A DNA stretch of 33,846 nucleotides, from positions 1 to 33,846 of the forward strand of contig CAYFWF010000025.1 of assembly GCA_964346815.1 (NCBI GenBank), read 5' to 3'. Of the stretch, positions 14,869 through 24,203 are shown in pieces. The position numbers and the translations under genes were made by a program. The number at the start of each line of letters is the position of its first letter. The first letter of the stretch is position 1. The DNA comes from CAYFWF01 sp964346815 (GTDB taxonomy: Bacteria > Acidobacteriota > Aminicenantia > Aminicenantales > Aminicenantaceae). Below the pieces are notes generated by a model. The model was not told where the DNA came from, ran no database searches, and saw nothing but the letters and a program-made list of their open reading frames with translations.

Positions 14869-16923
14869 ATGGAAAAAAAACGTAAGATGAAAACTGTCCG
14901 TTGGATCATTTACCCGATCCTCATCGGCGCCATAGTCTATCTGGTGGTCACCCAGCCCCGCGATCCCAAATCCCGCAGGTCCTCCGAGTACTCCAGCTTT
15001 ATCGAAACAGAAAACAGAGAAATCCTGGCTCAGCAGGGAGACCGCATCCCGTTTCGCCTCAAAATAAAAAACCGGGGGAAACTGGCCTGGAACTCGGAGG
15101 GAGATTATCCCATCTTTCTCTCCTATCACCTTTATCAGAGGGAAAACTACAGAACGCTTCAGTATGACAACCGGCGCTTCCCCCTTCCCGGACGGATCGA
15201 GCCCGGACAGACATTCGACATGAATATCACCCTTCGTGTGCCCATAGAGGCCAAAAAATACATCGTTCAGTTCGATATGGTGAGGGAAGGAGATGCCTGG
15301 TTCAGGGACTATGGGTCGCGGACCGCTATCATAGGACTGACAGTGGCTGAAAAGGAATGGCCGGAGGATAGGACCAAAATCCATTCCAGTGAGGATAGGA
15401 TCAACCACCTGGCAAAACTCGTCCGCCTCACCTTAGAAAAAAATGAAGTGGTCTTCGAAGGGAAAACCGGGAAGATCAGCGGTTTTGCTGCCGGGACGGA
15501 TTATCCGCAGATCTGGCTGAGGGATGCCAACACGATTATACCTGCATCGAGATATTTTTATGACCGGGCCTTTTTGACGTCCTGGCTGGAGGAACACCTG
15601 GCCTTTCAAAAGGAGGATGGATCGCTCGAGGACTGGATCGACTCCAGGGGCAAATCGGATAAAAACACCACCGAAACCGACCAGGAATCCAGTGCTGTTC
15701 AAGCTGCTTTTCAAGTTTACGAGATGCTGGGGCCCAAGTGGCTGGAAGATACTATTTCTGGAGAGAAAATCATCGACCGGCTGGAGCAGGCATTGCTGTA
15801 TGTTCTCCGGGACCGATGGAACCAGGAGTATGGGCTTATCACCGGAGCCCATACGGCTGACTGGGGAGATGTGGACATGGTGGATGGAAACCAGCAGGCC
15901 ATCTATGTGGACGAGCGCACCCACTGGACAGCCGACATCTATGACCAGAGCATGTTCTATCAAGCATGCATGGAGTTAGCTGAGATGATGGATGCTGTGG
16001 GTGAGGCGGAAAGAGAGGCTTTCTGGCGGGATAAGGCGCAGTCGGTGAAGGACAACACAGATAAGTGGCTCTGGCAGGAGGATAAGGGATTCTACAGAGT
16101 CCACCTCCATCTGGACGATCTGACGCATGCGTTCGACGAAGATGACATGTTCGCCCTGGGGGGAAATACGCAGGCCATCCTTTCGGGATTGGCTGAAGAG
16201 GAAAAAAGCGGCAGGATCATCCAGGAAGCTTTGAAGCGGCAGGAAGAATTTCAGATATCCACCATCAGCGGGACGCTTCTTCCCCCTTATCCGAAAAATT
16301 TGTTCAAACATCCCTTGCTCGACGACCCTTATGAGTATCAAAACGGCGCCCAGTGGGATTGGTTTGGAGGCAGGCTGATCTATGCCATGTTCGAAAGCGG
16401 CTTCAGCAATCTGGCTAGAGAGAAACTGCTGGAAATCATCTCTAAAAATTTGAAAAACCGCGGATTCTTCGAATGGGACAACAAAGAAGGAGTCGGCCAG
16501 GGCAGCGATTTTTATGCCGGAAGTGCGGGAAGTTTGGCAAAGGCGCTGATCGAAGGGTATTTCGGGATCGATCTGGGATGGAACCGTCTCAACATCGAAC
16601 CCAAATTGGGAAAGGATTCTGGAGAGATCCATGTCTATCAGCCAGGCAATGATCTTTTTGTGAAGTATGAATACACATTTGACGCAAACGAGAATAAAAT
16701 CACCATGGCATACAATAGTAATTTTTCAAAAAGAGGTATGATTAAGATTCTCAATCCATGGCCTGAGCTGAATAAAAAGGGGCTTGAACTCTCAAAAATA
16801 TTAGAGGTTCAGATCGACGGAAAAAAAATATATTTTGAGTTTATAAGTAAGAAGAATGATGGTTTCATTGAAATAGAATCAGACTTTCATCCTCATGACC
16901 TAGTAATTCTATATAGCCAATAA
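14869..16923 (+). CDS. Membrane-anchored six-hairpin glycosidase-like protein
   Basis: A 684-aa protein. Residues about 10-27 form an N-terminal membrane anchor after a basic start. Residues about 45-160 look like a beta-sandwich domain (IPFRLKIKNRGKLAW, YPIFLSYHLY, GRIEPGQTFD) of the kind seen beside carbohydrate-active enzymes. Residues about 175-590 resemble (alpha/alpha)6-barrel glycosidases of the amylo-1,6-glucosidase/GH63-like group, with phrases such as QIWLRDANTIIPASRYFYD, DDMFALGGNTQAILSGL and YQNGAQWDWFGGRLIYAM. It should act in the periplasm or at the surface. Substrate and catalytic acids cannot be assigned here. ATG 14869 has no clear ribosome site; ATG 14887 is an alternative. 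Composition falls sharply within the last ~87 codons. Being next to the polysaccharide locus suggests trimming of that polymer. Confidence 0.75.
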   Translation: MEKKRKMKTVRWIIYPILIGAIVYLVVTQPRDPKSRRSSEYSSFIETENREILAQQGDRIPFRLKIKNRGKLAWNSEGDYPIFLSYHLYQRENYRTLQYDNRRFPLPGRIEPGQTFDMNITLRVPIEAKKYIVQFDMVREGDAWFRDYGSRTAIIGLTVAEKEWPEDRTKIHSSEDRINHLAKLVRLTLEKNEVVFEGKTGKISGFAAGTDYPQIWLRDANTIIPASRYFYDRAFLTSWLEEHLAFQKEDGSLEDWIDSRGKSDKNTTETDQESSAVQAAFQVYEMLGPKWLEDTISGEKIIDRLEQALLYVLRDRWNQEYGLITGAHTADWGDVDMVDGNQQAIYVDERTHWTADIYDQSMFYQACMELAEMMDAVGEAEREAFWRDKAQSVKDNTDKWLWQEDKGFYRVHLHLDDLTHAFDEDDMFALGGNTQAILSGLAEEEKSGRIIQEALKRQEEFQISTISGTLLPPYPKNLFKHPLLDDPYEYQNGAQWDWFGGRLIYAMFESGFSNLAREKLLEIISKNLKNRGFFEWDNKEGVGQGSDFYAGSAGSLAKALIEGYFGIDLGWNRLNIEPKLGKDSGEIHVYQPGNDLFVKYEYTFDANENKITMAYNSNFSKRGMIKILNPWPELNKKGLELSKILEVQIDGKKIYFEFISKKNDGFIEIESDFHPHDLVILYSQ

Positions 16924-16929
16924 ACTAAT

Positions 16930-16943
16930 GTGTACTCGTACAC
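16930..16943. other. Small perfect hairpin between convergent genes
   Basis: GTGTAC-TC-GTACAC is a perfect inverted repeat in the 41-bp gap between the convergent stops of the glycosidase and ligase genes. No T-run follows on either strand, so it is not a standard rho-independent terminator. Confidence 0.4.
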
Positions 16944-16964
16944 GACCAAGATGAGAAACACTCT

Positions 16965-19388
16965 CTATTTCAAATAAACGATCTCCAGGTCACCAAGGAT
17001 AAGATTCCTATCCTGATTCAATTTTTGCACATGGATATCGTTTATGAATTCAACACTTAATACATGCTCGCCTTGAGTGATTCCTGGAGTGAAGGCCAAA
17101 GATGAAAGGCCATCTGAATTTATCATACATTTTCCAACGATTCGGCCATCAATCCTAATAATAATATAAGGACCCAAATTATAGGCTGTACTGGTCTGTA
17201 AATTTAAAAGAATGGCAGCGTTATCTTCCTCAACGGCAAATTTCATTTTGCTTATTCCGTTTCCCCATAATTTTTCTTTAAACTCACCCTCCCAACTTTC
17301 TACCGGTATTTTTTGAACTTCTTTAATTTTACCCTCATCAAATTTGGTGGGATATTCAAACCAAACCCTGCCTATTCCTATGGCCAAATGCCTGGGGTCC
17401 GGAATCCCCAATGATCCTAAAGGCTGCCAGGTGCGATCTGTCTCGAAGACAAGATAAATTTTGTCTCTGAACATTTCTGAAATAGCATACTTAAAGTAGA
17501 ACCATTCAGGATCTTTCAAAATGATTTCTTCGATCATTTCTCTTTTCTTGAAATATTGGTTGGCTGAATAGACTCTGACTTTTACAGGTACTTTGTTTAT
17601 ATCAGGATGAGATGCCTTTAGTGGAATCACCATACGGGATCCTAGGTTTTCCTCCGCTATCCCCGCTCTTTTTTTAGTCCAGCGATACGAAAATCCCCTA
17701 TAGTCTTCTTCCAGTTGATAAAGGCCGAAATCCTGATCCCATCCGAACCGCTCAGTTCTATTTTGTATCGATAAAGATTGAGTCGAATTCCACAAATGAA
17801 CCGTTCCAAAAAATAGAGTAAGAATGAGAGCAAGTAACTTGAATTTTTGACTAAAAATGCCATCGATTTTGGACCTCTTACTTTCGTCAAATAAAAAAAT
17901 GACCATTGCAATCAACAGCCAGAAAAAAAACTTAACTTCGAAGCTCCCTATGTAGCTATGAAAAAGAAAATTCACAAATATTGCAGATAAGCTGGAAATA
18001 ACACCGATAAGAATAAATTTATTTTTTGTATCTTCTAATAATTTACTCCTACCTCTCCATATTAGTCTGATTACTTCAAAAAAGATCCAACATATTAAAA
18101 TAAGTCCAATTAAGCCTAACTCTGAACCAACCTGAAAGATATAATTCTCGGCTGAATCCGTATAGCCTCCAAAAGATAATTTCATCTCCTCTGCATAATT
18201 TGGGAATTCGACAATATAGCTTCCAACCCCAACCCCTGTTAAAGGGTAATCTTTAATCATATGGAAAGCAAGAGTCCACAGATCGATTTTTCGAGAGAAT
18301 AATAAGTTCAAAGATTCTTTATTTACGAATAGATCCAGACTCCTTTGCATTCTTTTATACAAAATTGACTGCTTGGCAACGAACAAGAACGAGAGAAAAA
18401 GGAATATAAAAATTAACAGAAGGGAAGTTCCGTAAATGATTTTCTTTTTATAGCTTCTTCTCTCAGTAATAAAAAATAATACTATAAATGTTATGATCGA
18501 AACTCCAATCCCCAGAATACCGCTTCTTGATCCTGTCGAAGGGAAAGCGAATAAAATAAAAATTAAAAGGGATATAAAAAAGGGTTTCAAATTCTTATGA
18601 AAAGATACAGCCATCCCCAATATTAACGGAAAAGAAGCACAGAGATAAATGCCAAAAGAATTAGGATCCTTAAAAGTAGAATTGATTTGACCAAGCCTAA
18701 CCCAAAATGTAGTGTTGCCAAGGTCCAACGAATAATATCTCTGAACAAGGGAAAACACCAATGAAATAAAAATGGAACATGAAAAGACTATCAACATCTT
18801 GTGTAGAAAGGCCTTGGATTTTATTGTATTAAAGAGAATTAAAAAGAAAAGAAAACCTGATAGATAGCTCAAGGAAGTAAAGATCACACTCATTAATGCT
18901 CCGCCTGCTCTCACACCATTTACATTAACAACAAGTTCATTGATATGACCAGATAAAAATGGAAAAAAATTGCCATACCGCAAAAAGGTGATGATTCCCG
19001 AGACGATAATTATAAGTGAAAGCAAAACGAGGGGTTTGAAAACAGGATGATTAAAGCGAACGTTGGAAAAAAAGAAAGAACGATGAATCATCCAGCCCAA
19101 GAAAAAAAACAAAAAGAGTACCAAAGCCGTAGGAGCATGAGGAACACTTCCATCTATTCCAAAAAAATAAGGGAGGTTGTTGATCAAAGGAAAGAAAAAA
19201 ACAAAAGTCAAAATCCCCTGTTTGATATTGATCGAAGTTGTTATTAAAGTAATGAAGAGAAATGGAGCCAAAGCCATCTGAAAAGGCTTAATCAGCGGAA
19301 CATACTTTAGATAGAAAAAACAAAGTCCAAATATAAAAGCCAAAGTAAAATAAATGAACAAAGGGTGAAGTTTTATTCTTTCTTTCAT
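16965..19388 (-). CDS. O-antigen ligase/polymerase-like membrane protein with C-terminal carbohydrate-binding-like domain
   Basis: An 807-aa protein. Residues 1 to about 500 are a many-helix membrane region of the Wzy_C/WaaL superfamily. A large periplasmic loop includes LFSRKIDLWTLAFHMIKDYP and then LTGVGVGSYIVEFPNYA, the typical motif of O-antigen ligases and polymerases. The enzyme would polymerise or transfer lipid-linked glycan at the outer face of the inner membrane. The last ~280 residues are extracytoplasmic. Residues 699-807 include NLGPYIIIRIDGRIVGK, GEHVLSVEFINDI and QDRNLILGDLEIVYLK, resembling calcium-dependent xylan-binding modules (CBM60/36 type). Such a tail is unusual for the family. 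A similar module appears twice in the neighbouring 'sulfatase'. There is no ribosome site before ATG 19388; a promoter abuts it. The gene is clearly AT-rich. Confidence 0.82.
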   Translation of the reverse strand: MKERIKLHPLFIYFTLAFIFGLCFFYLKYVPLIKPFQMALAPFLFITLITTSINIKQGILTFVFFFPLINNLPYFFGIDGSVPHAPTALVLFLFFFLGWMIHRSFFFSNVRFNHPVFKPLVLLSLIIIVSGIITFLRYGNFFPFLSGHINELVVNVNGVRAGGALMSVIFTSLSYLSGFLFFLILFNTIKSKAFLHKMLIVFSCSIFISLVFSLVQRYYSLDLGNTTFWVRLGQINSTFKDPNSFGIYLCASFPLILGMAVSFHKNLKPFFISLLIFILFAFPSTGSRSGILGIGVSIITFIVLFFITERRSYKKKIIYGTSLLLIFIFLFLSFLFVAKQSILYKRMQRSLDLFVNKESLNLLFSRKIDLWTLAFHMIKDYPLTGVGVGSYIVEFPNYAEEMKLSFGGYTDSAENYIFQVGSELGLIGLILICWIFFEVIRLIWRGRSKLLEDTKNKFILIGVISSLSAIFVNFLFHSYIGSFEVKFFFWLLIAMVIFLFDESKRSKIDGIFSQKFKLLALILTLFFGTVHLWNSTQSLSIQNRTERFGWDQDFGLYQLEEDYRGFSYRWTKKRAGIAEENLGSRMVIPLKASHPDINKVPVKVRVYSANQYFKKREMIEEIILKDPEWFYFKYAISEMFRDKIYLVFETDRTWQPLGSLGIPDPRHLAIGIGRVWFEYPTKFDEGKIKEVQKIPVESWEGEFKEKLWGNGISKMKFAVEEDNAAILLNLQTSTAYNLGPYIIIRIDGRIVGKCMINSDGLSSLAFTPGITQGEHVLSVEFINDIHVQKLNQDRNLILGDLEIVYLK

Positions 19389-19775
19389 GTGTCAGTAATA
19401 ATATATTAAGTAACTTTCGACTTCAATCATAAGTAATTACAATATCCTGACCACATGAAATTAATATCAAATCGCAAGAAGTAAAGTGATATATGCCATT
19501 CAATTGTCGAATACAGAGAGATGGCGAAGAAAATTGTTGCTATCTTGTAATCTTTTTATTTAAAATTGCAAATATTGATTTTTTTCTTAATCGGTAATTT
19601 AACAAATCTCAATTTAATTTTTTGTTCATCATGTTTTTTTTAGCCCACATGATTAAAAGAAGGAAAGCTATAGGTTAGCTTCCTCATAAAAAAATTCCAT
19701 GGATAGAAGAAACCCAGAAAAAAAATGTAGCATGAATGCTTAAATAGCTCTACAAAAAATAACATTTAAGAACGC
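19389..19775. other. AT-rich divergent intergenic region
   Basis: These 387 bp separate the divergent ligase-like and glycosyltransferase genes and hold no supported gene. Visible elements are the promoter candidate at 19,398-19,426 and a bulged hairpin at 19,662-19,683 (GGAAAGCTA pairing with TAGCTTCC). There is also a wide-loop inverted repeat near 19,629-19,654 (ATCATG ... CATGAT) with a T-run inside the loop. Regulation of the divergent units presumably lies here. Confidence 0.5.
19398..19426 (-). promoter_or_regulatory. Probable promoter of the ligase-like gene
   Basis: On the minus strand TTGAAG (19426-19421) and TATTAT (19403-19398) are 17 bp apart, matching 4/6 and 5/6 of consensus. 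The expected start lies about 3 bases before ATG 19388, and no ribosome site is present, so the mRNA would be nearly leaderless. Confidence 0.5.
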
Positions 19776-20894
19776 ATGGGAAATAAAGCTAAATTAAAGA
19801 TTGGATTAATGGGAACACGGGGAATTCCTGCTTGTTATAGCGGATTTGAAACTTTTTATGAGGAATTGAGCTGGAGGCTAGCAGAAAGAGGACATCACGT
19901 AACTGTATACAATCGATCTAATTATATAGAATATATGGGGTCTTATTATCGCGGAGTCCGTTTAGTTAGACTCCCCACAATTAGGAATAAATATTTGGAT
20001 ACATTCTTCCATACTTTTCTTTCCATTCTTCATGGAATTTTTCAAAAATACGATATTGTTTATTTTTGCATCGTAGGAAACAGTCCGCTTACCTTTATCC
20101 CGCGAATACTGGGATCTAAATCCATATTAAATGTGGACGGAGCGGATTGGGAAAGAGAAAAATGGAATGGTTTCGCCAAGAAATATTTAAAATGGTGTGA
20201 AAAAATTGCCACAATATTTCCGAATGTCGTCATCGCAGACTCAAAAGTAATACAAAAAAGATACAGGGAGGTCTACAACACAAATACAATCTATATCCCT
20301 TATGGAGCAAATATAATAAAGAATACCAATGAGTATTGTTTAAAGAGTTTTGGGTTGGAAAAGGATAAATACATATTATTTGTGGGAAGACTTGAGCCAG
20401 AGAATCGTGTTCGTCTTTTGATTGAAACCTTCAAAGAGATTGATACAGATATGAAATTGGCAATTGTTGGAGATGCTCCTTATGCTGGAGAATATAAAAA
20501 AGAATTGAAAGAATTAGCCGATGAGAGGGTTGTTTTTACTGGCTTCGTCTTCGGAGAAGGTTACCAACAATTGAGTTCATGTGCTTATTTATACGTCCTA
20601 ACATCAGGGGTGGAAGGAACAAGGCCTGTACTTTTGGATCAAATGGCATTTTCCAATTGTGTATTAGTGAGAGATTCAGCCGCTAATCTGAAAGTGATTG
20701 GCAATGCTGGATTGTCATTCGATCGTAAAAGAGATAAGGAGGACTTAAAAAAGCAATTACAGTATTTAATAAATAATCCAAAAATAGTGGAAGAATATGG
20801 TAGAAGAGCTAAAAAAAGGATTGAAGAAAACTATTCATGGAATGTTGTTGTTGACCAATATGAAAAACTTTTCTTGGCACTCGTGAACGAATGA
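19776..20894 (+). CDS. GT4-like glycosyltransferase with DUF1972-type N-terminus
   Basis: A 372-aa cytoplasmic glycosyltransferase of GT-B fold. The N-terminal part, IGLMGTRGIPACYSGFETFYEELSW, is typical of the DUF1972 group of rhamnosyl-/GT4-type enzymes that build surface glycans. The C-terminal part has the nucleotide-sugar-binding features LFVGRLEPENR, VVFTGFVFGEGYQQLSS and GVEGTRPVLLDQMAFSN. In that last segment the E-x7-E motif of GT4 enzymes appears as E-x7-D. It would add a sugar to the undecaprenyl-linked repeat unit; donor and linkage are unknown. It is the only ordinary glycosyltransferase in the window, so most repeat-unit assembly genes must lie elsewhere. ATG 19776 is the first in-frame start; the ribosome site is weak. 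Confidence 0.88.
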   Translation: MGNKAKLKIGLMGTRGIPACYSGFETFYEELSWRLAERGHHVTVYNRSNYIEYMGSYYRGVRLVRLPTIRNKYLDTFFHTFLSILHGIFQKYDIVYFCIVGNSPLTFIPRILGSKSILNVDGADWEREKWNGFAKKYLKWCEKIATIFPNVVIADSKVIQKRYREVYNTNTIYIPYGANIIKNTNEYCLKSFGLEKDKYILFVGRLEPENRVRLLIETFKEIDTDMKLAIVGDAPYAGEYKKELKELADERVVFTGFVFGEGYQQLSSCAYLYVLTSGVEGTRPVLLDQMAFSNCVLVRDSAANLKVIGNAGLSFDRKRDKEDLKKQLQYLINNPKIVEEYGRRAKKRIEENYSWNVVVDQYEKLFLALVNE

Positions 20895-21044
20895 TCAAAG
20901 GTTGCCATCTGATATAAAACAAAACTTGGGAAAATAAAGATTTCCGAATACACACTTGACTTTATATCGAAAAAAGTGGTCAGATTACTCCCTGGGTAAA
21001 ATAAAATTGCGAGTTCGTCTGTACACAAAATAAAGGGGATCGAC

Positions 21045-22640
21045 ATGAAAAGAAAAATTATTTTTTTAAATGTTTTCACATTTATTTTTATATGTCTGAG
21101 TTCCTTATTTATTGGTGGATTAAATGAAAAGCAGGCTCTCGCTCCAATCAATCCTGAATTTTTAAAGTATCTTGATGATGTTGAAAAAGGCTCTATCCGC
21201 ATTTTTTCAGATGAAGGGCATCGCCTCGGAGAAATCCCGCCGCCTGTTAATTTATCTCATATCATCGGAACAGTTGAAAAAAGAATTGATAGAAGTTATC
21301 CGGCAACATATGACCTGCGAAATCTAAATAAGCTTACGCCTGTTAAAGACCAGGGAGGATGCGGCTCCTGCTGGGCATTTGCCACCTATGGTTCTCTTGA
21401 GTCTTATCTAATGCCATTGCAGCAAAAGAATTTTTCAGAACAGCATCTCATTTCGAACCACGGGTTTGATTATACGGAGTGTGAAGGTGGAAACAACTTT
21501 ATGTCTGCTGCCTACCTAGCGAGGTGGGAAGGGCCTCTTTCAGAATCTGATGTGCCATACATCTACTCAAGTCACGGAAATGTCGACTCAAATCCCGGAA
21601 AAGAGGGCTTTGCCCTCCAAAAACATGTTCAACAAGTGACCTTATTACCAAATCGGATAAATTATTTGGACAATGACACGATTAAACACTTTGTTACAAC
21701 TTATGGGGCAGTATATATCAGCATGAGATGGGATGGATATTACTATAATCCTTCGGCAGCCAGTTATTATTGTAACGCAAGTGGTTCTACAAATCACGGA
21801 GTTGCGATTGTAGGTTGGGATGATAACTATAACAAATCTAATTTCAACATTATTCCCCCAGGAGACGGTGCATTCATTGTAAGGAACAGCTGGGGGCCTG
21901 CCTGGGGTGAAAGCGGATATTTTTATCTCTCTTATTATGATGTCGTTTTTGTTCCTCGCGCATCGTTTAATAATGCAGAAGAGGTATATAACTACAGCAG
22001 GATCTACCAGTATGATCCCTTAGGATGGGCTGTCTCATATGGGGGTTCCAGTACAGTCCATTGGGGAGCAAACATTTTTACTGCTCTGGACGGCAAACCT
22101 CTGCGAGCTGTCAGCTTTTATACGACTGATTCTAATGTAAATGCTGCGGTTTATGTATACAAAAATGTATCTGGAAGCACCGATCCGCGTAACGGAACGC
22201 TGGCTGCGAGCAAAACCGGAACATGGACTTATCCAGGATATTTCACTGTAGTTCTAGATTCCCCAGTTGCATTAAATACAGGAGAAAAATTTTCAGTGGT
22301 CATAAAATTTGAAAACAGCAGCTATCTCTATCCAATTGCCTTAGAGTATCCCCTTTCGGATTATTCTTCAACTGCAACTTCAAATTCCGGTGAAAGCTTT
22401 GTCAGTCCAAATGGAACAAGCTGGTCTGATATCACCAGCCTATATTCCAATACAAATGTATGTATTAAAGCTTTTGCAGGGGACGTTTCGCCTCCTACTT
22501 CGCATAATATATTCCACTTCGATATAAATTGGGACGGCAAATCTGATATAGTGAGAGCATACGGGATTGCCGGTGATATTCCTGTCACAGGCGATTGGGA
22601 CGGAGATGGATCCACCAACTACGGTATCTACCGTGAATAA
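21045..22640 (+). CDS. Secreted papain-family (C1A) cysteine protease with lectin-like domain
   Basis: A 531-aa secreted protease. It has an N-terminal signal-like helix (about 4-25), then a short propeptide-like stretch. The peptidase domain runs from about 86 to 305 with all catalytic residues: Gln103 and Cys109 in DQGGCGSCWAF, His251 in TNHGVAIVGWDD and Asn281 in VRNSWGPAWG. Residues about 310-485 (YNYSRIYQYDPLGW, GWAVSYGGSSTVHW, LNTGEKFSVVIKF) match the lectin-like domain often attached to bacterial C1A peptidases. The last ~40 residues (FDINWDGKSDIVRAYG, VTGDWDGDGSTNYGIYRE) look like VCBS/FG-GAP-type repeat sequence that stops in mid-repeat. A good AAAGGGGATC site precedes ATG 21045. It lies within the polysaccharide locus; its target is unknown. 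Confidence 0.9.
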   Translation: MKRKIIFLNVFTFIFICLSSLFIGGLNEKQALAPINPEFLKYLDDVEKGSIRIFSDEGHRLGEIPPPVNLSHIIGTVEKRIDRSYPATYDLRNLNKLTPVKDQGGCGSCWAFATYGSLESYLMPLQQKNFSEQHLISNHGFDYTECEGGNNFMSAAYLARWEGPLSESDVPYIYSSHGNVDSNPGKEGFALQKHVQQVTLLPNRINYLDNDTIKHFVTTYGAVYISMRWDGYYYNPSAASYYCNASGSTNHGVAIVGWDDNYNKSNFNIIPPGDGAFIVRNSWGPAWGESGYFYLSYYDVVFVPRASFNNAEEVYNYSRIYQYDPLGWAVSYGGSSTVHWGANIFTALDGKPLRAVSFYTTDSNVNAAVYVYKNVSGSTDPRNGTLAASKTGTWTYPGYFTVVLDSPVALNTGEKFSVVIKFENSSYLYPIALEYPLSDYSSTATSNSGESFVSPNGTSWSDITSLYSNTNVCIKAFAGDVSPPTSHNIFHFDINWDGKSDIVRAYGIAGDIPVTGDWDGDGSTNYGIYRE

Positions 22641-22751
22641 AAATATTCTCTAAACAAAGGGTAGCACACGCCCCTTCACGGATTATCGGGTAATGGGCAA
22701 TTCAAAGAAATCGGGACAAAATTGCTTTGAGAATGAATTTATTTTCCCAGA

Positions 22752-24203
22752 TCAATAAGAACCTTTTCCGCTAAAAACTAAGGGAATAGTCTTCAATAGA
22801 ATTTTTAGATCTAACAAAAGCGACCAATTTTCAACATAATAAAGATCAAGTCTAACCATATCGTCAAAGCTCAAATCACTTCTTCCGCTGGTTTGCCATA
22901 AACCAGTCATTCCTGGCGGAACTTCTGCTCTTTTTTCTTTCCAATATTTGTATTTAGGATTTTCAAGTTCATTTTTCATATCTGAATATACAAGAGGACG
23001 AGGCCCAACTAAACTCATCTCCCCGATCAAAACGTTCCATAAAGACGCTAACTCATCGATACTGAATTTTCTGATAAATTTTCCTATCCTGGTAATTCTT
23101 GGGTCGTTTTTTATTTTGAATAGAAATCCTTCAGCTTCATTCAAAGCAGACAGTTTCTCACGTTTTTTTTCGGCATCTTCTTCCATTGAACGAAACTTGA
23201 TAAAATAAAAACTTCTTTCTCCCTTGCCTATTCTCTTTTGCCTGAAAAAAACAGGCCCTTTTGAATCTAATTTGATCAGGAAAGCTATTATTATTAGAAG
23301 AGGAAAAAGAACAACAGTGGCTATAATCGCCACAATTAAATCGAAAATCCTTTTCAATATATGATCCCATTGAGTCAATATTATTTTACGGACACCCAGC
23401 AGAACAACTCCATCAATTTCAGATAAATGTATTTTGCCAGAAGTAAAACCAATAAAATCAGGAATTCTGTCTAATTGAACCTCCATTTTCTCGCATGTTT
23501 GAACCAACTGGAGAAACTCCTCTTGAGTAAGAGAGGATTCAGAAACTATGATCCTTTCGATCATATGATCATTGATTATGCTAACAATATCCTCCAATTT
23601 TCCTAAAAAAGGAGAATTGTCTTCAGGCAAAGGCTGTCGTTCTTCATTGCTAGTCTGAATGTATCCGGCTAATTGAAAAACTGAGTTATTCATACTCTCT
23701 ATTTTATTCGCAATTCTCCTGGTATTTTTATCAAAACCAATGAGGACAATCCTCTCGATTCCAAATCCTTTTGCCCTAGACCATTTTAAGAGGTTTCTGC
23801 AAAGCAAATGGCTCAAGCTGAGAAAGATTACACTTAGTCCAGAAAACATTATTATTATTGATCTTGAATAATTCTCTGCTTTAAAGAGAAAGGCAAAAAG
23901 CATAAGAATCATTACTGTAAAAACGACAGATTTTATTATCGTGAACAAGATATCCAAAAAATTTTCTCTCTTGTGAAATTTATAAAGACCAAAGTAGTTA
24001 AGAATAAAAATAAAAAACGGAATAATTACATAGAAGGGTGGAATTAAAGCTCGAATTGTAGCAAAATCGAATTTTTTATGGAAAACAGGATTAAGTTCTA
24101 TTCGGAGCCAAAAAGTTAAATAGATCGAAAAAATAATGGCAGCTATATCGAAAATTATTTGCGCGATTACGAAAATTTTCTTCTTTGGTCTAAGCAATTT
24201 CAA
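22752..24203 (-). CDS. Polyprenyl glycosylphosphotransferase (initiating sugar transferase, WbaP/WcaJ type)
   Basis: A 483-aa membrane enzyme that starts repeat-unit synthesis by moving a sugar phosphate from a nucleotide sugar to undecaprenyl phosphate. Four N-terminal helices (to about 125) are followed by a CoA-binding-like Rossmann domain (RIVLIGFDKNTRRIAN; to about 245). The catalytic domain has KRIFDLIVAIIATVVLFPLL, the reentrant helix, then PVFFRQKRIGKG, FSIDELASLWNV (Asp383-Glu384 dyad), GEMSLVGPRP and PPGMTGLWQTSGRS. All elements are intact. The start is a TTG at 24203; an in-frame TAG lies 24 bases upstream and no ATG occurs before about codon 99. No clear ribosome site is seen. The sugar cannot be predicted from the sequence. 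Confidence 0.93.
   Translation of the reverse strand: MKLLRPKKKIFVIAQIIFDIAAIIFSIYLTFWLRIELNPVFHKKFDFATIRALIPPFYVIIPFFIFILNYFGLYKFHKRENFLDILFTIIKSVVFTVMILMLFAFLFKAENYSRSIIIMFSGLSVIFLSLSHLLCRNLLKWSRAKGFGIERIVLIGFDKNTRRIANKIESMNNSVFQLAGYIQTSNEERQPLPEDNSPFLGKLEDIVSIINDHMIERIIVSESSLTQEEFLQLVQTCEKMEVQLDRIPDFIGFTSGKIHLSEIDGVVLLGVRKIILTQWDHILKRIFDLIVAIIATVVLFPLLIIIAFLIKLDSKGPVFFRQKRIGKGERSFYFIKFRSMEEDAEKKREKLSALNEAEGFLFKIKNDPRITRIGKFIRKFSIDELASLWNVLIGEMSLVGPRPLVYSDMKNELENPKYKYWKEKRAEVPPGMTGLWQTSGRSDLSFDDMVRLDLYYVENWSLLLDLKILLKTIPLVFSGKGSY

Noticed and set aside
15976..16632. A 218-codon open frame on the - strand
   Set aside because: It mirrors the codon structure of the glycosidase-like gene; no ribosome site or recognisable product.
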